Positions 1 to 10,772 of a DNA stretch of 37,895 bases are shown here, in pieces. Position 1 is the first letter of the stretch. The number at the start of each line of letters is the position of its first letter. Origin of the DNA: Burkholderiales bacterium (GTDB taxonomy: Bacteria; Pseudomonadota; Gammaproteobacteria; Burkholderiales; Burkholderiaceae_C); the NCBI GenBank assembly GCA_030602985.1, contig JAUVYR010000009.1, forward strand, positions 1 through 37,895, read 5' to 3'. A program made the position numbers and the translations under genes. A model generated the notes under the pieces. The model saw only the letters and a program-made list of their open reading frames with translations. It was not told the DNA's origin and made no database searches.

Positions 1-1
1 G

Positions 2-1156
2 TCCGAACAGGGGCGCTACCAGCGGCTGGCCATGCCCGGGCGCATCGGTGGGGGTGCGCTTCCCCGCCTGCGGCTGGTGGACATGAACCACCAACCCAAA
101 CACACCGTCATCGCTCCCCTCTTGCTTCAGGCCATGGCCGAACGGGCAGCACGGGGTGAACAAAGTCTGGTGCTGCTCAACCGACGTGGCTACGCCCCCG
201 TGCTGGCCTGCCACGACTGCGGCTGGAAAAGCGACTGCCCGCACTGCAGCGCCCATGCGGTGTTTCACAAGATCGACCGCACGCTGCGCTGCCACCACTG
301 TGGCTACACCGCACGCGTCCCACAGGCCTGCCCCGAATGCGGCAATCTGGATATCACCCCGTTGGGACGAGGGACTGAGCAGGTGGAGGAGCAGCTGACG
401 GGCTTGCTGGCGGATGCACGCCGACCCGATGGCCAACCGGTCCGTGTTGCCCGGCTGGACGCCGACACCACCCGGGTGAAGGGCAGTCTGGAAAGCCGTC
501 TGGCCGATATGCATGCCGGCGAGGTGGACGTGCTCGTCGGCACCCAGATGGTGGCCAAGGGCCACGATTTTCGGCGCATCACCCTGGTGGCCAGTCTCAA
601 CACCGACGGCGGCTTGTTCGCCAGCGACTACCGCGCGCCGGACCGCCTGTTTGCTCTGCTGATGCAGGCTGCGGGTCGCGCCGGAAGGGATGCCGCCTTC
701 GTGGCCGAACAGGGCAGCAGCGTGGAGCTGTGGGTGCAAACCTGGTACCCCCAGCACCCGCTGTTCACGGCACTGGCCCGGCACGACTATCCCGCCTTTG
801 CCGCCCAACAGCTGGAAGAACGAACCAGCGCGCAAATGCCGCCCTTTGCGTACCAGGCACTGGTGCGTGCCGAAGCCCGGACCCAGGCGGCCGCGCAGGC
901 ATGGCTTGCCCTCGCGGCCGAGGCTGGCGAGGAGCTGCGGGGTCACGCCCACCTGACGGTGTACCCCCCCGTACCCATGGCGATTCAGCGGGTGGCCAAT
1001 GTGGAGCGCGCACAGATGCTGATCGAAAGCCCCTCACGTCCCGCCCTGCAGGCTTTTCTCGGGGCGTGGCAACCGGTCTTGCACGGTCTGCGTCAGCGAC
1101 CCGAAACCAAAGGCCTGATACGCTGGGCCATCGATGTGGACCCGCTGACGATCTGA
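2..1156 (+). CDS. priA: Primosomal protein N' (PriA helicase), C-terminal part; 5' end lies outside the window
   Basis: Frame is open from the window start; Cys-rich zinc-binding segments (CHDCGWKSDCPHC, CHHCGYTARVPQACPECG), GTEQVEEQL and GTQMVAKGHDF helicase motifs. Confidence 0.95.
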   Translation, partial: SEQGRYQRLAMPGRIGGGALPRLRLVDMNHQPKHTVIAPLLLQAMAERAARGEQSLVLLNRRGYAPVLACHDCGWKSDCPHCSAHAVFHKIDRTLRCHHCGYTARVPQACPECGNLDITPLGRGTEQVEEQLTGLLADARRPDGQPVRVARLDADTTRVKGSLESRLADMHAGEVDVLVGTQMVAKGHDFRRITLVASLNTDGGLFASDYRAPDRLFALLMQAAGRAGRDAAFVAEQGSSVELWVQTWYPQHPLFTALARHDYPAFAAQQLEERTSAQMPPFAYQALVRAEARTQAAAQAWLALAAEAGEELRGHAHLTVYPPVPMAIQRVANVERAQMLIESPSRPALQAFLGAWQPVLHGLRQRPETKGLIRWAIDVDPLTI

Positions 1157-1169
1157 GGCAGTCCCGCCA

Positions 1170-2132
1170 TCAGGCGCGAAGCAAGGCGACGGCCGCAGAG
1201 AAGGTCAGAAACGCCAGCGCGGTCGACACCAGAATGATGCGCGCAATGCGCCCGTTGTCGGCCCCGAAACGCTCGGCCAGCAGCGACACATTGCTGGCAC
1301 TGGGCAAGGCCGCCACCAGCACCATCACGGTGAGGGCAAAGGGGTCGAGCGGCACACCCCACTGGATGGCCATCGTCCCTCCCACCAGCACCAGCATGGG
1401 GTGCAGCAGCAACTTCATCAGGGCCACAGGCACATAGTCTTGCCAGGGCATGGGGTGGTCGGCCTGCATCTGCGAGCGGGCAAGTACCGCCCCGATGGTG
1501 AACAGCGCCACGGGTGATGCTGCATCGGCCAGCAGCCAGACCGTCTTTTCGACGGGGCCCGGCAGTTGAAAGGACAATGCAGACGCCACCGCCCCGAGGA
1601 TGATGGCCCAGGGCATGGGGTTGGCCACCACACCACGCAACGCCTTGCCGGCCGCCGCCATGGCGCCGCCGTCGCGCTGGTCCAGCCGCGACAGGGCAAT
1701 GCACAGGGAGCTGATGATGACCATGTCCACGACGATCAGCACGATCACCGTGCCCACGCTTTCGGGCCCCATCAGGGCCGCCAGCAGTGGCACCCCCATG
1801 AAGCCCGTGTTGGGAAAAGCAGCCACCAACGCGCCCAGCGATGCGTCGTTCCATCGAATGCGGCGACTCAGCGTCATGGCGATTGCAAAAGCCACCATGG
1901 CCAGCCCACACAGCAGATAAACACCGAACACCGCAGCATCCAGCAATTGGGTAATCGGCGTGGTGGAGCCGAAGCGGAAGAGCATCGCGGGCAACGCGAA
2001 ATACAGCACAAAGCTGTTCAGGCCCGGAATGGCTTCCAGCGGGAGCATGCGGCGACGCGCGGCCACAAAGCCCGCCAGGACCAGCGCGAAAAAAGGAAAG
2101 GTGACAAGAAGGACAGTGAGCACGGCCGCCAT
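1170..2132 (-). CDS. AEC family (auxin efflux carrier-like) transporter
   Basis: 320 aa hydrophobic protein with repeated TM segments; AEC-like NTGFMGVPL and LPSASNVSLLAERFGAD motifs. Confidence 0.85.
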   Translation of the reverse strand: MAAVLTVLLVTFPFFALVLAGFVAARRRMLPLEAIPGLNSFVLYFALPAMLFRFGSTTPITQLLDAAVFGVYLLCGLAMVAFAIAMTLSRRIRWNDASLGALVAAFPNTGFMGVPLLAALMGPESVGTVIVLIVVDMVIISSLCIALSRLDQRDGGAMAAAGKALRGVVANPMPWAIILGAVASALSFQLPGPVEKTVWLLADAASPVALFTIGAVLARSQMQADHPMPWQDYVPVALMKLLLHPMLVLVGGTMAIQWGVPLDPFALTVMVLVAALPSASNVSLLAERFGADNGRIARIILVSTALAFLTFSAAVALLRA

Positions 2133-2197
2133 TGTCGCAGGAGTGCACCGAATCGCCTGCCCGGTATGATCAGGCGCTTTGCTCGCGCTGCTTGTCC

Positions 2198-4273
2198 ATG
2201 TCTGCTGGTTTGAACATCGCCCAACTCGACGCCGTGAACCACCTGGCTGGCCCCTGCCTGGTGCTGGCCGGGGCCGGCTCGGGCAAGACCCGCGTCATCA
2301 CCCACCAGATCGCCCGTCTCATCCAGGCCGGACTGGCGGCCAACCGCATTGCGGCCATCACCTTCACCAACAAGGCCGCCGCTGAAATGCGCGAGCGTGC
2401 CCGTCAGCTCGTGGGCAAACCGGCCAAGGATGTGGTGATCTGCACCTTCCACTCGCTGGGCGTGCGTCTGTTGCGCGAAGACGGTGCCGTGCTGGGCCTG
2501 AAACAGCAGTTCTCCATCCTCGATACCGACGACATCACGTCCATCCTGAAAGACTGCGGGGGCACGACCGATGCCGTCACCGCGCGCCACTGGCAGTGGA
2601 CCATCAGCGGCTGGAAAAGCGCGGGGCTGAACGCCGAGCAGGCCCTGGCGCAGGCCCGCGACGAGAACGAACGGGCCATCGCGCTGGTCATGGCCAAGTA
2701 CCAGGAACGGCTGTCGGCCTACCAGAGCGTGGATTTTGACGACCTGATCAGCCTGCCACTGAAGCTGCTGGAACAGCACGCGCCCGTGCGCGAGAAGTGG
2801 CAAAAGCTGCTGGGCCACGTGCTGGTGGACGAATACCAGGACACCAACGCCACCCAGTACGAGTTGTTGAAGCTGCTGGTGGGCGAGCGCGGCCGATTCA
2901 CCGCCGTGGGCGACGACGACCAGTCCATCTACGGCTGGCGCGGCGCCACGCTGGACAACCTGAAAAGGCTGCCCCAGGACTTCCCTGACCTCAAAGTCAT
3001 CAAGCTGGAGCAGAACTACCGATCCACCAGTGCCATCCTGCGCGCCGCCAACCACGTCATCGGGCCGAACCCCAAGCTGTTTCCCAAAACGCTGTGGAGC
3101 GAACTCGGTGAAGGCGAGCCGGTGCGCGTGATCGCCTGCGACCACGAGGATCATGAGGCCGAGCGAGCGGTGGCCCGCATCCAGAGCCTACGGGCCGGAT
3201 CGGTTGCGGCCGGCAGCACCGGCGCCCAGTTCAAGGCCTTCAAAGACTTCGCCATTCTCTACCGCGCCAATCACCAGGCCCGCGCCCTGGAAACCGCCTT
3301 GCGCAAGGCGCAGATCCCATACAAGGTCTCAGGCGGTCAGAGCTTTTTCGACCGCGCCGAGATCAAAGATCTCTGCGCCTGGCTGCGCCTGCTGGTCAAC
3401 AACGACGATGACCCGGCCTTCCTGCGCGCCATCACCACACCCAAACGCGGCATCGGTCACCAGACCCTGGCGCAGCTCGGCGCCTTCGCCACCCAGTACA
3501 AGGTCAGTTTGTTCGAGGCGTTGTTCTCCCATTCCTTGCAGGCCGCTCTGCCCGCTCGCGCCGTGCATGGTCTGCACGAGTTCGGTCGCACCCTGAACGA
3601 CCTGGAGCACCGAGCCCGGCGCACCATCGGTCACGAAGCCGCCAAAGCGTTTCTGGACGACTGGCTCAAGGCCATCGGATACGAGCAGTACCTGCTCGAC
3701 AGCGAGGAGAGCGACAAGGTGGCTGCGGCGCGCTGGGGCAACGTGATCGACTTCTGCGAATGGATCGCCCAGCGCTGCGGCGGGCAGATTGACGACACGG
3801 GTGGCGTCACCACCGAGCGCGAATTCAAGTCGCTGATGGACGTGGCGCAGACCATCGCGCTGATCGCCACCATCTCGGAGCGCCAGCAGGAGCAGGACGT
3901 GGTGACGCTCTCGACCCTGCACGCGTCCAAGGGGCTGGAGTGGCCACACGTCATCCTCGCCGGCGTCAACGAGGGGCTGCTGCCCTTCCAGCGAGACGAT
4001 AGCCTGAACGAAGAGGCCCTGGGCAAGCTGATTGAGGAAGAACGCCGGCTGATGTATGTGGGCATCACCCGCGCACAGCACACGCTGGTGGTGAGCTGGC
4101 TGAAGCGACGCAAGAAAGGACGCGAGATGATTCCCGGCAAGCCCAGTCGGTTCATTGCGGAAATGCAGCTGGATGCGGCCACTGTGAAAGAAGATCCACG
4201 CGAAAAGCTGCGTGCGCTTCGGGCCGAGTTCGCCAAACGCGCAGACGAGCAACGAGTCACCAAACCGACGTAA
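2198..4273 (+). CDS. rep: UvrD/Rep-family ATP-dependent DNA helicase
   Basis: Walker A LAGAGSGKTRVIT, VDEYQDTNATQYELL, DDDQSIYGWRGA, LEQNYRS, TLHASKGLEWPHV, EEERRLMYVGITRA; internal ATG (MSAGLN) chosen over the upstream track start. Confidence 0.92.
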   Translation: MSAGLNIAQLDAVNHLAGPCLVLAGAGSGKTRVITHQIARLIQAGLAANRIAAITFTNKAAAEMRERARQLVGKPAKDVVICTFHSLGVRLLREDGAVLGLKQQFSILDTDDITSILKDCGGTTDAVTARHWQWTISGWKSAGLNAEQALAQARDENERAIALVMAKYQERLSAYQSVDFDDLISLPLKLLEQHAPVREKWQKLLGHVLVDEYQDTNATQYELLKLLVGERGRFTAVGDDDQSIYGWRGATLDNLKRLPQDFPDLKVIKLEQNYRSTSAILRAANHVIGPNPKLFPKTLWSELGEGEPVRVIACDHEDHEAERAVARIQSLRAGSVAAGSTGAQFKAFKDFAILYRANHQARALETALRKAQIPYKVSGGQSFFDRAEIKDLCAWLRLLVNNDDDPAFLRAITTPKRGIGHQTLAQLGAFATQYKVSLFEALFSHSLQAALPARAVHGLHEFGRTLNDLEHRARRTIGHEAAKAFLDDWLKAIGYEQYLLDSEESDKVAAARWGNVIDFCEWIAQRCGGQIDDTGGVTTEREFKSLMDVAQTIALIATISERQQEQDVVTLSTLHASKGLEWPHVILAGVNEGLLPFQRDDSLNEEALGKLIEEERRLMYVGITRAQHTLVVSWLKRRKKGREMIPGKPSRFIAEMQLDAATVKEDPREKLRALRAEFAKRADEQRVTKPT

Positions 4274-4350
4274 ATCGTCAAACCTGAGCCTCTTTATTTT
4301 TTGCGCACAATCGATTAGGATCAGAATAACCATCTAAATGCTATCTGAAA

Positions 4351-4869
4351 ATGATCTCAATCAAATCTGCTGCTTTTCGCGCATGGGCTGGGGGGGTACT
4401 AGCTCTACTGCTGACCTCCCTGCCTGCCTTGGCCCTGGAACTGCCCAAGGATCGCGTGGTGCTGACCGTGTCCGGCCAGCTCGGCGTGACCAATCGCGCC
4501 CAAACCGCGGTGTGGGATATGGCCATGCTGGAAGCCTTGCCACAAACCCGCTTCACCACCACCACGCCTTGGGACAACGGCCCCGTCACATTCAGCGGCC
4601 CCCTGCTTCGGGACGTGCTGGCCACCGTGCAGGCCCGTGGCACCACCCTGCGCGCCACCGCGCTGAACGACTACCGGATCACCATCCCCGCCTCTGACGC
4701 AGCCGCATTTGATGTCATCATTGCAACGCGCATGAACGATCAACCGATGTCAGTCCGTACCAAGGGACCGCTCTTCATCGTTTACCCCTTTGACAGCCGC
4801 CCGGAGCTCAAGTCCACCACCTACTTCGAACGTTCCATCTGGCAGCTGAGATCGCTTGAAATTGAATAG
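4351..4869 (+). CDS. Exported SUOX/molybdopterin-oxidoreductase-fold-like protein without cysteines
   Basis: N-terminal signal peptide ([15 protein letters not shown]), then a ~150 aa domain resembling PF00174-type small proteins ([30 protein letters not shown]); no Cys in the ORF. Confidence 0.7.
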   Translation: MISIKSAAFRAWAGGVLALLLTSLPALALELPKDRVVLTVSGQLGVTNRAQTAVWDMAMLEALPQTRFTTTTPWDNGPVTFSGPLLRDVLATVQARGTTLRATALNDYRITIPASDAAAFDVIIATRMNDQPMSVRTKGPLFIVYPFDSRPELKSTTYFERSIWQLRSLEIE

Positions 4870-6745
4870 CGCTCCTTCCGCGGCCAATACCCAAGACAAT
4901 CAGCGCTACCTGCTGTGGGTTGCGCTGACCACTCTCGTGCTTTTCGTGGGTATTGCCGTGACGGCGGCGCTGTCTTTGCGTCAGTCCGACACGGTCGAAG
5001 CAGCTGCGCGCCTCCAGGCCGATTCCGTTACGGCCCTGGCCTTTCAGACCGAGCGCGAATTTCTACGCTTTCGCCATGAGCTGCGAGTGGCGCTCATCAG
5101 CAGCGAGGAGGCTGATTGGCCCGAAGTGTTGCTGCGGTTTGACATTCTGGCCAGCCGGGTGTCTTTGCTTCGTAACAATCCGACCACCCTGAAGATTCAG
5201 GATCGCCCCGAGTATCAGGTTGCCCTGCCCGCGCTGGAATCCCTGATCCAACGCCTCGACCCACTGCTGGATACGCCATTCGAGCATCGAGTACAACTGT
5301 CGGCCCTGTTTCTGGAAATGGTCGACATGGGTCCTGACATGCAGGCCTTGACGTTTGCTGCCAACAGTGTCGTGACACGACTGGTGGACCAGCAGGTGGC
5401 CGTGGTGCGTCAGCAAAACCGCATGATCGGCTGGCTGGTGGTGGTTCAGGTGGTGGTGATCGCGGCGGCCGCTGCGGGTCTGTTCAACCGGCACCAGCGG
5501 TTGCAACGCGAGCAAAAGGCTCTTCAACAGTTGAACCACGAACTGATCGCGGCCAGGGATGCAGCCCAGACGGCGGATCGGGCCAAAAGCCACTTTCTGG
5601 CCAATATGAGCCACGAGCTCCGAACCCCTTTCAATGGCCTGTTGGGGATGATGGACCTGCTGCACGACAGCGACCTGTCAGTAACGCAACGCGACCAGTT
5701 GATGACCGCTCGCAGCTCCGCCCAGCACTTGCTGGCATTGCTCAACGACATCCTGGACATGTCCGCCATCGATGCCGGCCGCTTACGCATCCGGCCAGAA
5801 TGCTGCGACATGCCGAGCTTGGTTCACCAGGTGAGCCAGCTGCTGCAAGCCGACGCGCATGCGCGAGGCATCGCCCTGACGCTGACCCCCTACACGGCCT
5901 CACCCAGGTTGGGCTTGCTGGACCCGACACGTGTCCGCCAGATTTTGTTGAACCTGATCGGCAATGCCATCAAGTTCACGCCTGGCGGCGAAGTCGATGT
6001 GAACCTGGAGGCCACCGACGTACACGGGCAGATCCACTGGACCATCACCATCCGGGACACGGGAGCCGGTATGGACGAACAAACCGTGTCACAGCTCTTT
6101 CAGCGATTCCATCAGGCCGACAACAGCGCTGCCCGGCGATATGGCGGCACAGGCCTGGGGCTGGAAATCTCACGCAATCTGTCTCGGATGATGGGCGGGG
6201 ACATCACGGTTGTCAGTGCACCTGGGGTCGGCTCTGTGTTCACCGTCATGCTGGTCAGCCCCGCCTGCGATCACCCAACCGAGTCGTCCACCGCCCCCTC
6301 TGCGGTGATCGACAGCCATGCATCGCTCGGTGCAGCGGTGATCCTGGTGGCGGAAGACCACCCGGTCAACCGAAAACTGGTGGGGCTTCTGCTGGAAAAA
6401 ATGGGCTGTATCGCCCTGTATGCCGAAAACGGCCTGGAAGCCTGCGCCCTGGCGTCCAGCGAGACGGTGGACCTGATCCTGATGGATTTGCACATGCCCG
6501 ACATGGATGGACTGGACGCCACCCGGCGTATCCGGCAAATGCCGGGTTCACGCGGGCAGGTTCCCATCATCGCCCTGACGGCCGATGTGCTGGAGGACAC
6601 CCGCCAGGCAGCGTTTATGGCCGGGATGAACGACTTTCTGCTGAAGCCGGTGCAGCAAGCCGACCTGCGAGCGGCGATGCAGCGCTGCCTTCAGGCGCAT
6701 GCATTTGTTACTCACCAGCCCAACCCCAGGCGAAGCGGCAAGTAA
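4856..6745 (+). CDS. Membrane hybrid sensor histidine kinase (two TM segments, HisKA, HATPase_c, REC)
   Basis: [17 protein letters not shown]-box, [14 protein letters not shown]-box, DTGAGM and [11 protein letters not shown]-boxes, REC domain [16 protein letters not shown] start overlaps the preceding CDS by 14 bp. Confidence 0.9.
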   Translation: MKLNSAPSAANTQDNQRYLLWVALTTLVLFVGIAVTAALSLRQSDTVEAAARLQADSVTALAFQTEREFLRFRHELRVALISSEEADWPEVLLRFDILASRVSLLRNNPTTLKIQDRPEYQVALPALESLIQRLDPLLDTPFEHRVQLSALFLEMVDMGPDMQALTFAANSVVTRLVDQQVAVVRQQNRMIGWLVVVQVVVIAAAAAGLFNRHQRLQREQKALQQLNHELIAARDAAQTADRAKSHFLANMSHELRTPFNGLLGMMDLLHDSDLSVTQRDQLMTARSSAQHLLALLNDILDMSAIDAGRLRIRPECCDMPSLVHQVSQLLQADAHARGIALTLTPYTASPRLGLLDPTRVRQILLNLIGNAIKFTPGGEVDVNLEATDVHGQIHWTITIRDTGAGMDEQTVSQLFQRFHQADNSAARRYGGTGLGLEISRNLSRMMGGDITVVSAPGVGSVFTVMLVSPACDHPTESSTAPSAVIDSHASLGAAVILVAEDHPVNRKLVGLLLEKMGCIALYAENGLEACALASSETVDLILMDLHMPDMDGLDATRRIRQMPGSRGQVPIIALTADVLEDTRQAAFMAGMNDFLLKPVQQADLRAAMQRCLQAHAFVTHQPNPRRSGK

Positions 6746-7056
6746 ACCGCCATACCGGTCACAATCGTACCCAGTACACCGCCGCGCCAGAAAAACCACG
6801 CGGCGCCTGCTGCTGCGGCGAAAAGCCGGGCATCCTGCCAGGTGGCGATCAGGACCCCCTGATCGGTCACGATCTCGGGTATCACCACGGCAGCCAATGC
6901 GGCAATCGGCGCGTATTGCAGACCCCGCTCTGCCCAGCGTGGGAGTTGCCAGTCACGGGACGAAATGAAGAAAAATCCCCGGGTGATGACGGTGATAGCC
7001 GCCAACCCGAGGATGGTGATCCACACCCACGGCTGAAAAGGGGTCCAGTCAGCCAT
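6712..7056 (-). CDS. azlD: AzlD-family branched-chain amino acid transport protein
   Basis: ~114 aa membrane protein, ITRGFFF motif; follows azlC with an 8-bp overlap. Confidence 0.82.
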   Translation of the reverse strand: MADWTPFQPWVWITILGLAAITVITRGFFFISSRDWQLPRWAERGLQYAPIAALAAVVIPEIVTDQGVLIATWQDARLFAAAAGAAWFFWRGGVLGTIVTGMAVYLPLRLGLGW

Positions 7057-7798
7057 GCGGGGGCACCGGTTGACCCCGCAACCAACGAGGGCCATGGGCT
7101 TCAGCGATCAGGCAGAACGCCACTGCTGCCGCAATCGCCACCACGATATTGAGCTTGAGCGGCAGGGCCCAGGCCGCCACAGCGGCCGCCCCGGCCACAC
7201 CAGCCGAAACGACACGAAGCCGGGAGGTCGCCAGCGAACACCCCACGCCCAGCAAGGCCAGGATGCCAGCAAAGCCCAGACCCCATGCCGCAGGAATCAC
7301 ATTCGCCATGGCGATACCCAGCAGACTGGCCACCATCCACGCAACATAGTTAACCACGCAGTTACCAGCCAGGTAAGCCTGTTGACGCAACAGTTCGTCG
7401 GCCGACTGACCCGGCTTCGGGTAGCGGCGAGCAAAGAACACGTAGCTCAGGTCCCCGGTCACATAGCCCGTTGCCAGCCGCTCGCGCAGAGGCATGTGCA
7501 TCACGTAGGGGCGCAAATGCGCCGAGAAAACGACAAATCGCAAGTTCACACAGACGGCTGCCGCCAGAATCACCCAGAGCGGCGCCCCCGACGCCATCAA
7601 GGGCACAGCGGTCAATTGCGCACTGCCCGCATAGACAAGCAGGGTCATCCCCACCGCTTCAGGCACGGTAAGGCCGGCCTTGACCATGGCCACCCCGGTC
7701 ATCAAGCCCCAGGCTGCGATCCCGGTGGCCGCACCCGCTTGATCGCGGATGCCTTCTGTGTATTCACGTTGCTGGCGGTAAGCCGAACGCCAGAACAT
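7049..7798 (-). CDS. azlC: AzlC-family branched-chain amino acid permease
   Basis: LVYAGSAQLTAVPLMASGAPLWVILAAAVCVNLRFVVFSAHLRPY is typical of AzlC. Confidence 0.87.
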   Translation of the reverse strand: MFWRSAYRQQREYTEGIRDQAGAATGIAAWGLMTGVAMVKAGLTVPEAVGMTLLVYAGSAQLTAVPLMASGAPLWVILAAAVCVNLRFVVFSAHLRPYVMHMPLRERLATGYVTGDLSYVFFARRYPKPGQSADELLRQQAYLAGNCVVNYVAWMVASLLGIAMANVIPAAWGLGFAGILALLGVGCSLATSRLRVVSAGVAGAAAVAAWALPLKLNIVVAIAAAVAFCLIAEAHGPRWLRGQPVPPHG

Positions 7799-7799
7799 G

Positions 7800-8789
7800 C
7801 TAACCCACCACTTTCTGCGAACCCAGTGAAACACCCAAGGGCCATTCGTAACCGGCCAGAAATTCTGCGACCGGCAACCGCTTGCCACCCGCGCGCTGCA
7901 ACTGAGTCAGCCACAGGACGCCATCCCCAGTTTGTACCCGGACACCCTCACGACCCACAGACAAGACCGTCCCTGGCGCCGCCGACTCGATCGTCGAACC
8001 CGCCTCGCATTGAGCCGACCAGACCTTCAGCAGGTCAGGGCCACAGGTCGTGACCGCACCAGGGAATGGGTCCCAGGCCCGTATGCGCCGCTCGATCTCG
8101 ACCGCCGGACGAGACCAGTCGATCATGGCTTCGGACTTGTCGATCTTGTGCGCATAGGTGATCCCCTCGGCGGGTTGCGGCGTGGCAGACAGACCGCCAC
8201 AGGCCCGCATCTCCAGCGCCTCCACCAGCAATCGTCCGCCCAGATCGGCCAGTCGGTCATGCAGGCGGCCTGTTGTATCTGAAGAAAGGATGGGCATGCG
8301 CTCAACCAGCAGCATGTCCCCTGTATCCAGACCTTCGTCCATCTGCATGATGGTGACACCGGTTTCTGTGTCACCGGCCTCGATCGCCCGGTGGATCGGC
8401 GCCGCCCCCCGCCAGCGGGGAAGCAGGGACGCATGCACATTGATGCAACCCCATGGAGGAGCCCTCAACACCCAGGGGGGGAGAATCAGGCCGTAAGCCG
8501 CCACGACCATGACATCAGGGCGCACCTGTTCCAACAGGTTTCGCGTGGCCGCCGCCGCCTCGGCATGCCGGCCATCCAGACGCAAGCCCGCCGGCTGCGC
8601 CACGGTCAAGCCATGTGCCAGCGCCACCTGTTTCACTTCCGAAGGCTGCAGCTTCATGCCACGTCCAGCGGGACGATCAGGCTGTGTCAGCACCAACGGG
8701 ATTTCGAAACCCGCACGCAGGAGTGCCTCCAGTGAGCGAGCGGCAAAGGTCGGCGTCCCCGCAAACGCCACACGCAGTCGATGGCTCAT
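7800..8789 (-). CDS. fmt: Methionyl-tRNA formyltransferase
   Basis: [62 protein letters not shown]. Confidence 0.97.
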   Translation of the reverse strand: MSHRLRVAFAGTPTFAARSLEALLRAGFEIPLVLTQPDRPAGRGMKLQPSEVKQVALAHGLTVAQPAGLRLDGRHAEAAAATRNLLEQVRPDVMVVAAYGLILPPWVLRAPPWGCINVHASLLPRWRGAAPIHRAIEAGDTETGVTIMQMDEGLDTGDMLLVERMPILSSDTTGRLHDRLADLGGRLLVEALEMRACGGLSATPQPAEGITYAHKIDKSEAMIDWSRPAVEIERRIRAWDPFPGAVTTCGPDLLKVWSAQCEAGSTIESAAPGTVLSVGREGVRVQTGDGVLWLTQLQRAGGKRLPVAEFLAGYEWPLGVSLGSQKVVG

Positions 8790-9308
8790 TCAGCGCATCG
8801 CCTCGCGTTCGGCTTTCAGCAATTTGGTCTTGATGCGGTTGCGCTTCAGCGGAGACAGGTATTCGACAAACACCTTGCCAGCCAGATGGTCCATTTCGTG
8901 CTGGATGCACACAGCGAGCAGCCCTTCCGCCTCGATTTCACGGGAGCGACCCTCACCATCCTGTGCCCGAACCCGGACCGCCACCGAGCGTTCGACGCCG
9001 TCATAGATGCCCGGCACCGACAGGCAGCCTTCGTCGCCCTTGCGTTTTTCTTCGCTGGCCCAGACCAGTTCCGGATTGATCAGCACCAGCGGCTGATCTC
9101 GACCTTCGCTCACGTCGATCACGATGAGGCGCTCGTGAATGTCCACCTGCGTGGCCGCCAGACCAATGCCATGGGCCTCGTACATCGTGGCCAACATACG
9201 GGGAATGATGGCGCGAATGCGCTCATCCACCGCTGCAATGGGTTTGGCCACCTTGTGGAGTCGCGGATCGGGATACCGCAAAATGGGCAGTAATTCAGGC
9301 TGAGTCAT
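8790..9308 (-). CDS. def: Peptide deformylase
   Basis: [17 protein letters not shown] and [18 protein letters not shown] motifs; internal ATG ([10 protein letters not shown]) chosen. Confidence 0.97.
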   Translation of the reverse strand: MTQPELLPILRYPDPRLHKVAKPIAAVDERIRAIIPRMLATMYEAHGIGLAATQVDIHERLIVIDVSEGRDQPLVLINPELVWASEEKRKGDEGCLSVPGIYDGVERSVAVRVRAQDGEGRSREIEAEGLLAVCIQHEMDHLAGKVFVEYLSPLKRNRIKTKLLKAEREAMR

Positions 9309-9472
9309 CGTCGTCTGGGCCACTTGGCAGTGGCGCTCGCTCAAAATGTCGTTATTTTCGCTACTTTATGCCGCTGCGGTCGACCATTGCAACAGATATC
9401 ATTGCTATAAATAAGGCTTGATCGCAAAATCACCAGTGATTCCACATATCGACCGCGACCGGGAGGATTGTC

Positions 9473-10765
9473 TTGTTTCCATTTGACCAAGCCGGCCGGC
9501 CAGCATACAGGGCCTACACCATGCGCATGACCACACACTCCGCACGCCAGACCCCATCCACTGTGCGTGCCAGACGCTGGCAACCGATCGTGACTCTGGC
9601 TCTGCTCACATGCGGTGGTGCGGCTTGGGCACAGACGTTTCCCAATCTGCCCATCACCACAGGGCAGCGCAGCACCGCTCAGCAGGTGGCTCAGACTGGT
9701 GTTCCCCTGAGCGAACTGGCCCCCGACGCCCCCGACCGTTACACCATCCGTCGCGGTGACACCCTATGGGGCATTTCAGGTATCTTTCTCCAACGCCCCT
9801 GGCGCTGGCCTGAGTTGTGGGGCATGAACATGGAACAGATCCGCAACCCGCATCTGATCTTCCCGGGTCAGGTGCTGGTGTTGAATCGGGTCGGTGATCG
9901 TGCGTTTCTGTCTTTTGAACAAGGCGATACGCCGACCGTTCGCCTCTCGCCGCGTGTGCGAGCCGAAAGCCTGGCCGATGCCGCCATTCCCCCGATCCCA
10001 TTGAACGTGATCGAGCCTTTCCTGACCGAGTCCCGGGTAGTGGATGCGGCTGAGCACGCCCGTGCACCACGCATCGTCGCCACACAGGAAAGCCGGGTAC
10101 TGCTGAGTCGTGGCGATCGGGCGTATGCGCGCGGGCAGTATGGCACGCCTGACGCCTTCACCGGCTTGGCCTTAAGCACCGACGAAGGCCAGCCCCAATT
10201 GCACCGGGTCTACCGCAATGCCGTACCGTTGGTGGACCCCATCACCGGCGAAACACTGGGCTACGAAGCACAATTCATCGGTCAAACCCGTCTGGTGCGC
10301 GGCGAACGTCTGCGCGAAATGCCAGGTGCTGCGGGCGTCAGCTTTCAGGTCGAGCCAGCCACCATCGACATTCTCATGGCGCGCGAGGAAATTCGCATCG
10401 GCGATCGACTCCTGCCTGAACCCCCGCGCGAAGTGCCTGTGTACATCCCGCGCGCGCCCGATCAGCCTCAATCGGGCCATATCGTCAAGGCTTATGGCAA
10501 TGCGGCGCGTTTCAGTGGGCAGAACCAGGTGGTCGTGATCAACCGTGGGGCCGCCGATGGCCTGCAACGCGGCGATATCCTGGCCATCCTGAAAGATGCG
10601 AATGTGGTACCCGACACCACCGACGCGGCTCGCACTCCCTTGCACCTGCCGGGTGAGCGCAACGGTCTGATGATGGTGTTTCGCACATTCGATCGGGTGT
10701 CCTACGCGCTGGTTCTGCAGATCACCGATGGCGTGAAAACCGGCGATCGTTTCGTCAATCCCTGA
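9473..10765 (+). CDS. Exported LysM peptidoglycan-binding domain protein
   Basis: LysM YTIRRGDTLWGISGIFLQRPWRWPELWGMN; signal peptide; GGGAGGA Shine-Dalgarno 5 nt before TTG at 9473 (ATG at 9521 is an alternative). Confidence 0.87.
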   Translation: MFPFDQAGRPAYRAYTMRMTTHSARQTPSTVRARRWQPIVTLALLTCGGAAWAQTFPNLPITTGQRSTAQQVAQTGVPLSELAPDAPDRYTIRRGDTLWGISGIFLQRPWRWPELWGMNMEQIRNPHLIFPGQVLVLNRVGDRAFLSFEQGDTPTVRLSPRVRAESLADAAIPPIPLNVIEPFLTESRVVDAAEHARAPRIVATQESRVLLSRGDRAYARGQYGTPDAFTGLALSTDEGQPQLHRVYRNAVPLVDPITGETLGYEAQFIGQTRLVRGERLREMPGAAGVSFQVEPATIDILMAREEIRIGDRLLPEPPREVPVYIPRAPDQPQSGHIVKAYGNAARFSGQNQVVVINRGAADGLQRGDILAILKDANVVPDTTDAARTPLHLPGERNGLMMVFRTFDRVSYALVLQITDGVKTGDRFVNP

Positions 10766-10772
10766 CGCACGC

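Noticed and set aside
2018-3154. 378-aa minus-strand ORF opposite the helicase
   Set aside because: Antisense to conserved UvrD motifs; His/Gln/Val-rich composition typical of shadow frames
5800-7152. 450-aa plus-strand ORF overlapping the histidine kinase and azlD
   Set aside because: Alternate-frame shadow; low-complexity Arg/Gly/Pro composition, and the kinase frame has intact HATPase and REC motifs
9320-9335. GCCACT-TGGC-AGTGGC hairpin upstream of def
   Set aside because: Only 6 bp and isolated; within what is expected by chance in this GC-rich DNA
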